A stretch of 34,229 nucleotides of DNA from Planctomycetota bacterium. Its GTDB lineage: Bacteria; Planctomycetota; B15-G4. Position numbers and translations under genes: made by a program. Where the stretch lies: positions 1 through 34,229 of the forward strand of contig QNBX01000029.1 of assembly GCA_003644265.1 (NCBI GenBank), in the 5' to 3' direction. The notes under the pieces are model-generated. The model was not told the DNA's origin. It saw only the letters and a program-made list of their open reading frames with translations, and searched no databases. Each line of letters begins with the position of its first letter. The stretch's first letter is position 1. Positions 32,389-34,229 of the stretch are shown in pieces.

Positions 32389-33008
32389 CGGCTCCGGCCG
32401 GCGCCTCGAGCCTGCGCCGGCTGGCCGGGTCGGTGCTGGGCGCCGGCATGCTGCCGTGGATCCCCGGCACCTGGGGCAGCCTGGTGACGGTGCTGGGCTT
32501 CCTGGCGCTCACGGGCACGGCCGGCCTCGACGGGGCCCTGGGTGAGGGGCTGCTCGGGCCGCTGCTGTCGGGCGGCGCTGAGGCCGGGGCCGGCGCTCTG
32601 CCCGCCGGAGAGGCGACCGGCGTCGGCGGTTCGGCCGGTGCAGACGAGGCCGCTGGCGCCTCGGGCCTGATCTCGCCTGCCTTGTTGCTGTGGCTGGCGC
32701 TCATCGCGCTGGTGACGCTGGTGGGCATCGCCATCGGCAATCGCGCGCACCAGGACTGGGGCCGCGGCGACCCCGGGCCCTTCGTGCTGGACGAGGTGGC
32801 GGGGCAGCTCATCGCGCTGCTGCCGCTGCTGCCGGGGCCGGTGGATCCGCTCGGCGCGCTGGTGGCCTTCGGCGCCTTCCGCGCCTTCGACATCTTGAAG
32901 CCTCCACCCATCCGACAGTTGGAGCGTCTGCCGCGCGGCGTCGGTATCATGGCCGATGATCTGGCCGCGGGGCTGCTGGCAATGATCCCCGTTGCGCTCC
33001 TCATCTGA
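32385..33008 (+). CDS. pgpA: Phosphatidylglycerophosphatase A
   Basis: Membrane phosphatase that converts phosphatidylglycerophosphate to phosphatidylglycerol. The 207-residue frame starts at the ATG overlapping the pgsA stop. Family motifs are PGTWGSL near the N-terminus, FVLDEVAGQLIA (catalytic acidic pair), FRAFDILKPPPIRQLERLP and the terminal GIMADDLAAGL. A Gly/Ala/Ser-rich insert of ~50 residues (about 50-95) separates the first helices and is not typical of the family, whose bacterial members are ~160-170 residues. An earlier in-frame ATG at 32190 lies inside pgsA and is rejected. Confidence 0.92.
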   Translation: MTAPAGASSLRRLAGSVLGAGMLPWIPGTWGSLVTVLGFLALTGTAGLDGALGEGLLGPLLSGGAEAGAGALPAGEATGVGGSAGADEAAGASGLISPALLLWLALIALVTLVGIAIGNRAHQDWGRGDPGPFVLDEVAGQLIALLPLLPGPVDPLGALVAFGAFRAFDILKPPPIRQLERLPRGVGIMADDLAAGLLAMIPVALLI

Positions 33009-33036
33009 CCACGGGCCGAGCGCCCCCGAGGCAATC

Positions 33037-34229
33037 ATGGACAGCGTCCCCCACGCTGAATCGCGGCGCATGCACGGCGTGCCGCTCGCGCTCAAGCTCG
33101 CCTTCGTCATCGCCACGGTGGTGGCGCTCTTCATGGCCGGATTCGGCGTGTTCCTCTCGAGCAACCTCGAGGACACCATGCGCGTGCAGGTCATGGCCGA
33201 CGCGGTGGAGGCCGCCCGCGCCGCGTCGCAGGCCGACTTCTTCGCCTGGATGCCCACCTACGGCACCGTCGATCAGGGCCTGACCCATGAGGGGCTGCAG
33301 GCCAAGGTCGATGGGATGACCCCGTTCCAATACAAGACCTGGAGCGAGGACGAGCAGCGCAAGGCCGACGTGGTCTGGAACCGCGAGCGCTTCCAGCGCT
33401 TTGTCGGCGGCGCCAGCGACGTGCTCGCGGCCGAGCTGTTCGAGCTGTCCGAGGGGCTGCGCGGCGCGCTGGTCAACAGCAGCTACTCGGGCGAGATGGC
33501 CTTCACGCCGGTGCTGGGCACGGCGGCTCAGAGCATCGGCGACGGCCAAGCCGTCATGGGGTTGTTCAAGGCCGGCGGCATCACGCGCCTGGCCATCCGC
33601 GGCAGCCACCCCGTGCTCGACCGGGAGGGCGAGGCCCGCGGCGAGATCGCGCTCTACATCGACGCCGCGGCCGTGGGCGACGCCACCGCCGACTTCAAGC
33701 TGCGCGTGGGCTACGCGGCCATGATCTTCGTGCTGCTGGGGGGCATCATCTCGTTTGCCCTGGGGCGTCACGTCACCAGGCCGCTCAAGCGCCTGCAGGA
33801 CGACATCCGCATCGTGGCCTCGGGCGACCTCATGCACCACACGCGCACCCACTCCATGGACGAGATCGGGGACCTGGCGCGGACCTTCGACCTGATGACC
33901 AAGAGCCTGGCGACATCGCGCGCCTCCGAGCGCGAGTCCTCCGCCAGCCGGCGGCAGGTGGAGGTGGGCGCCGAGGTGGCCTCGAGCCTGTTCTTGCAGA
34001 CCCTGCCCACATCGACGGCTGCGACCTGGCGGCGTTGCACGCGGGACGCGAGCAGCTCACCGGCGTGCAGTACGACATCATGCCCATGCCCGGCGGGCGC
34101 TTCGGGCTGCTGCTGGCCCAGGCCTCGGGCACGGGCGTGCCGGCGGCGCTGATCATGGCCATGGCGCGCTCCTACCTGCGCTCGGTGGCGCGGCACGAGC
34201 GCGACCCGGGCGCGGTGCTGCGCGACGTC
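33037..34229 (+). pseudogene. Membrane HAMP-domain protein with degenerate SpoIIE/PP2C phosphatase domain, frameshifted, incomplete at window end
   Basis: Resembles RsbU-type membrane phosphatases that control partner-switching pathways. The ATG at 33037 has GAGG eight bases upstream. Helices at about 18-40 and 224-246 enclose a ~180-residue extracytoplasmic region of unknown type; a HAMP domain (~247-300, VTRPLKRLQDDI) and a linker helix follow. The frame is lost after LFLQTLP at about 34008 and continues one frame over as HIDGCDLAALHAG, then QYDIMPMPGGRFGLLL and SGTGVPAALIMAMARS, clear PP2C-like sequence. One base appears missing in a C run. In addition, the metal-binding Asp of the GGD motif and of A-D-V-S-G-K-G are replaced (GVQYD and AQASGTG), so the domain may be inactive even if the frame is intact. 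The gene runs past the right edge. Confidence 0.8.

Overview
This is a 34.2 kb, very GC-rich, gene-dense window from a Gram-negative-type (diderm) bacterium. Outer-membrane lipoproteins, an OprB-type porin and secreted proteases with a shared C-terminal beta domain point to Planctomycetota or another high-GC environmental lineage such as Myxococcota. I favour a planctomycete-like organism with moderate confidence. There is no rRNA, tRNA, CRISPR array, prophage or transposase that I can see. No gap between genes exceeds 300 bases; the longest (1641-1933, 8956-9185, 11512-11732, 13236-13455, 25927-26177) are mostly divergent promoter regions.

Layout. 1-4435: a secreted subtilisin-like protease (minus strand, running off the left edge), divergent from a soluble TPR/hybrid histidine kinase. 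4518-6042: a small plus-strand operon with an NTF2-like lipoprotein, cytidine deaminase and a one-helix membrane protein. 6210-8955: a tightly coupled minus-strand operon of P-loop kinase, CNT-type nucleoside transporter and uridine phosphorylase. 9186-11057: a secreted EEP-family nuclease, divergent from that operon. Together with cytidine deaminase, these genes look like a nucleic-acid scavenging locus: cut outside, import nucleosides, deaminate, phosphorolyse or phosphorylate.

11065-15078: an NsrR-type Fe-S regulator, a secreted trypsin-like protease, and an FG-GAP/beta-roll surface protein. 15261-19729: two tandem lipoproteins of the alkaline-phosphatase/sulfatase superfamily, both with Thr where true sulfatases need Cys or Ser. 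19754-21003: an OprB-like carbohydrate porin broken by a single frameshift. 21186-25926: a small lipoprotein, a complete two-component system (OmpR-type regulator plus membrane kinase) and a secreted VWA-domain protein. 26178-26720: a GNAT acetyltransferase whose base composition looks less GC-rich than its neighbours. 26843-30175: an octaheme cytochrome c with HEAT and TPR repeats, convergent with a methyltransferase that carries a lipoprotein signal.

30347-34229: a housekeeping operon rimO-pgsA-pgpA (ribosomal protein S12 modification and phosphatidylglycerol synthesis), followed by a HAMP-domain sensor whose PP2C/SpoIIE-type phosphatase domain is frameshifted and has lost metal-binding aspartates.

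Recurring themes are four-base ATGA/GTGA overlaps in operons on both strands, many exported or lipid-anchored proteins, Gly/Ala-rich low-complexity inserts in otherwise conserved enzymes, and short GC-rich tandem repeats between genes. The least explained parts are the adhesin-like protein/Thr-type AlkP pair/porin stretch (13.4-21.0 kb), the kinase in the nucleoside operon, and the degenerate phosphatase at the right edge.
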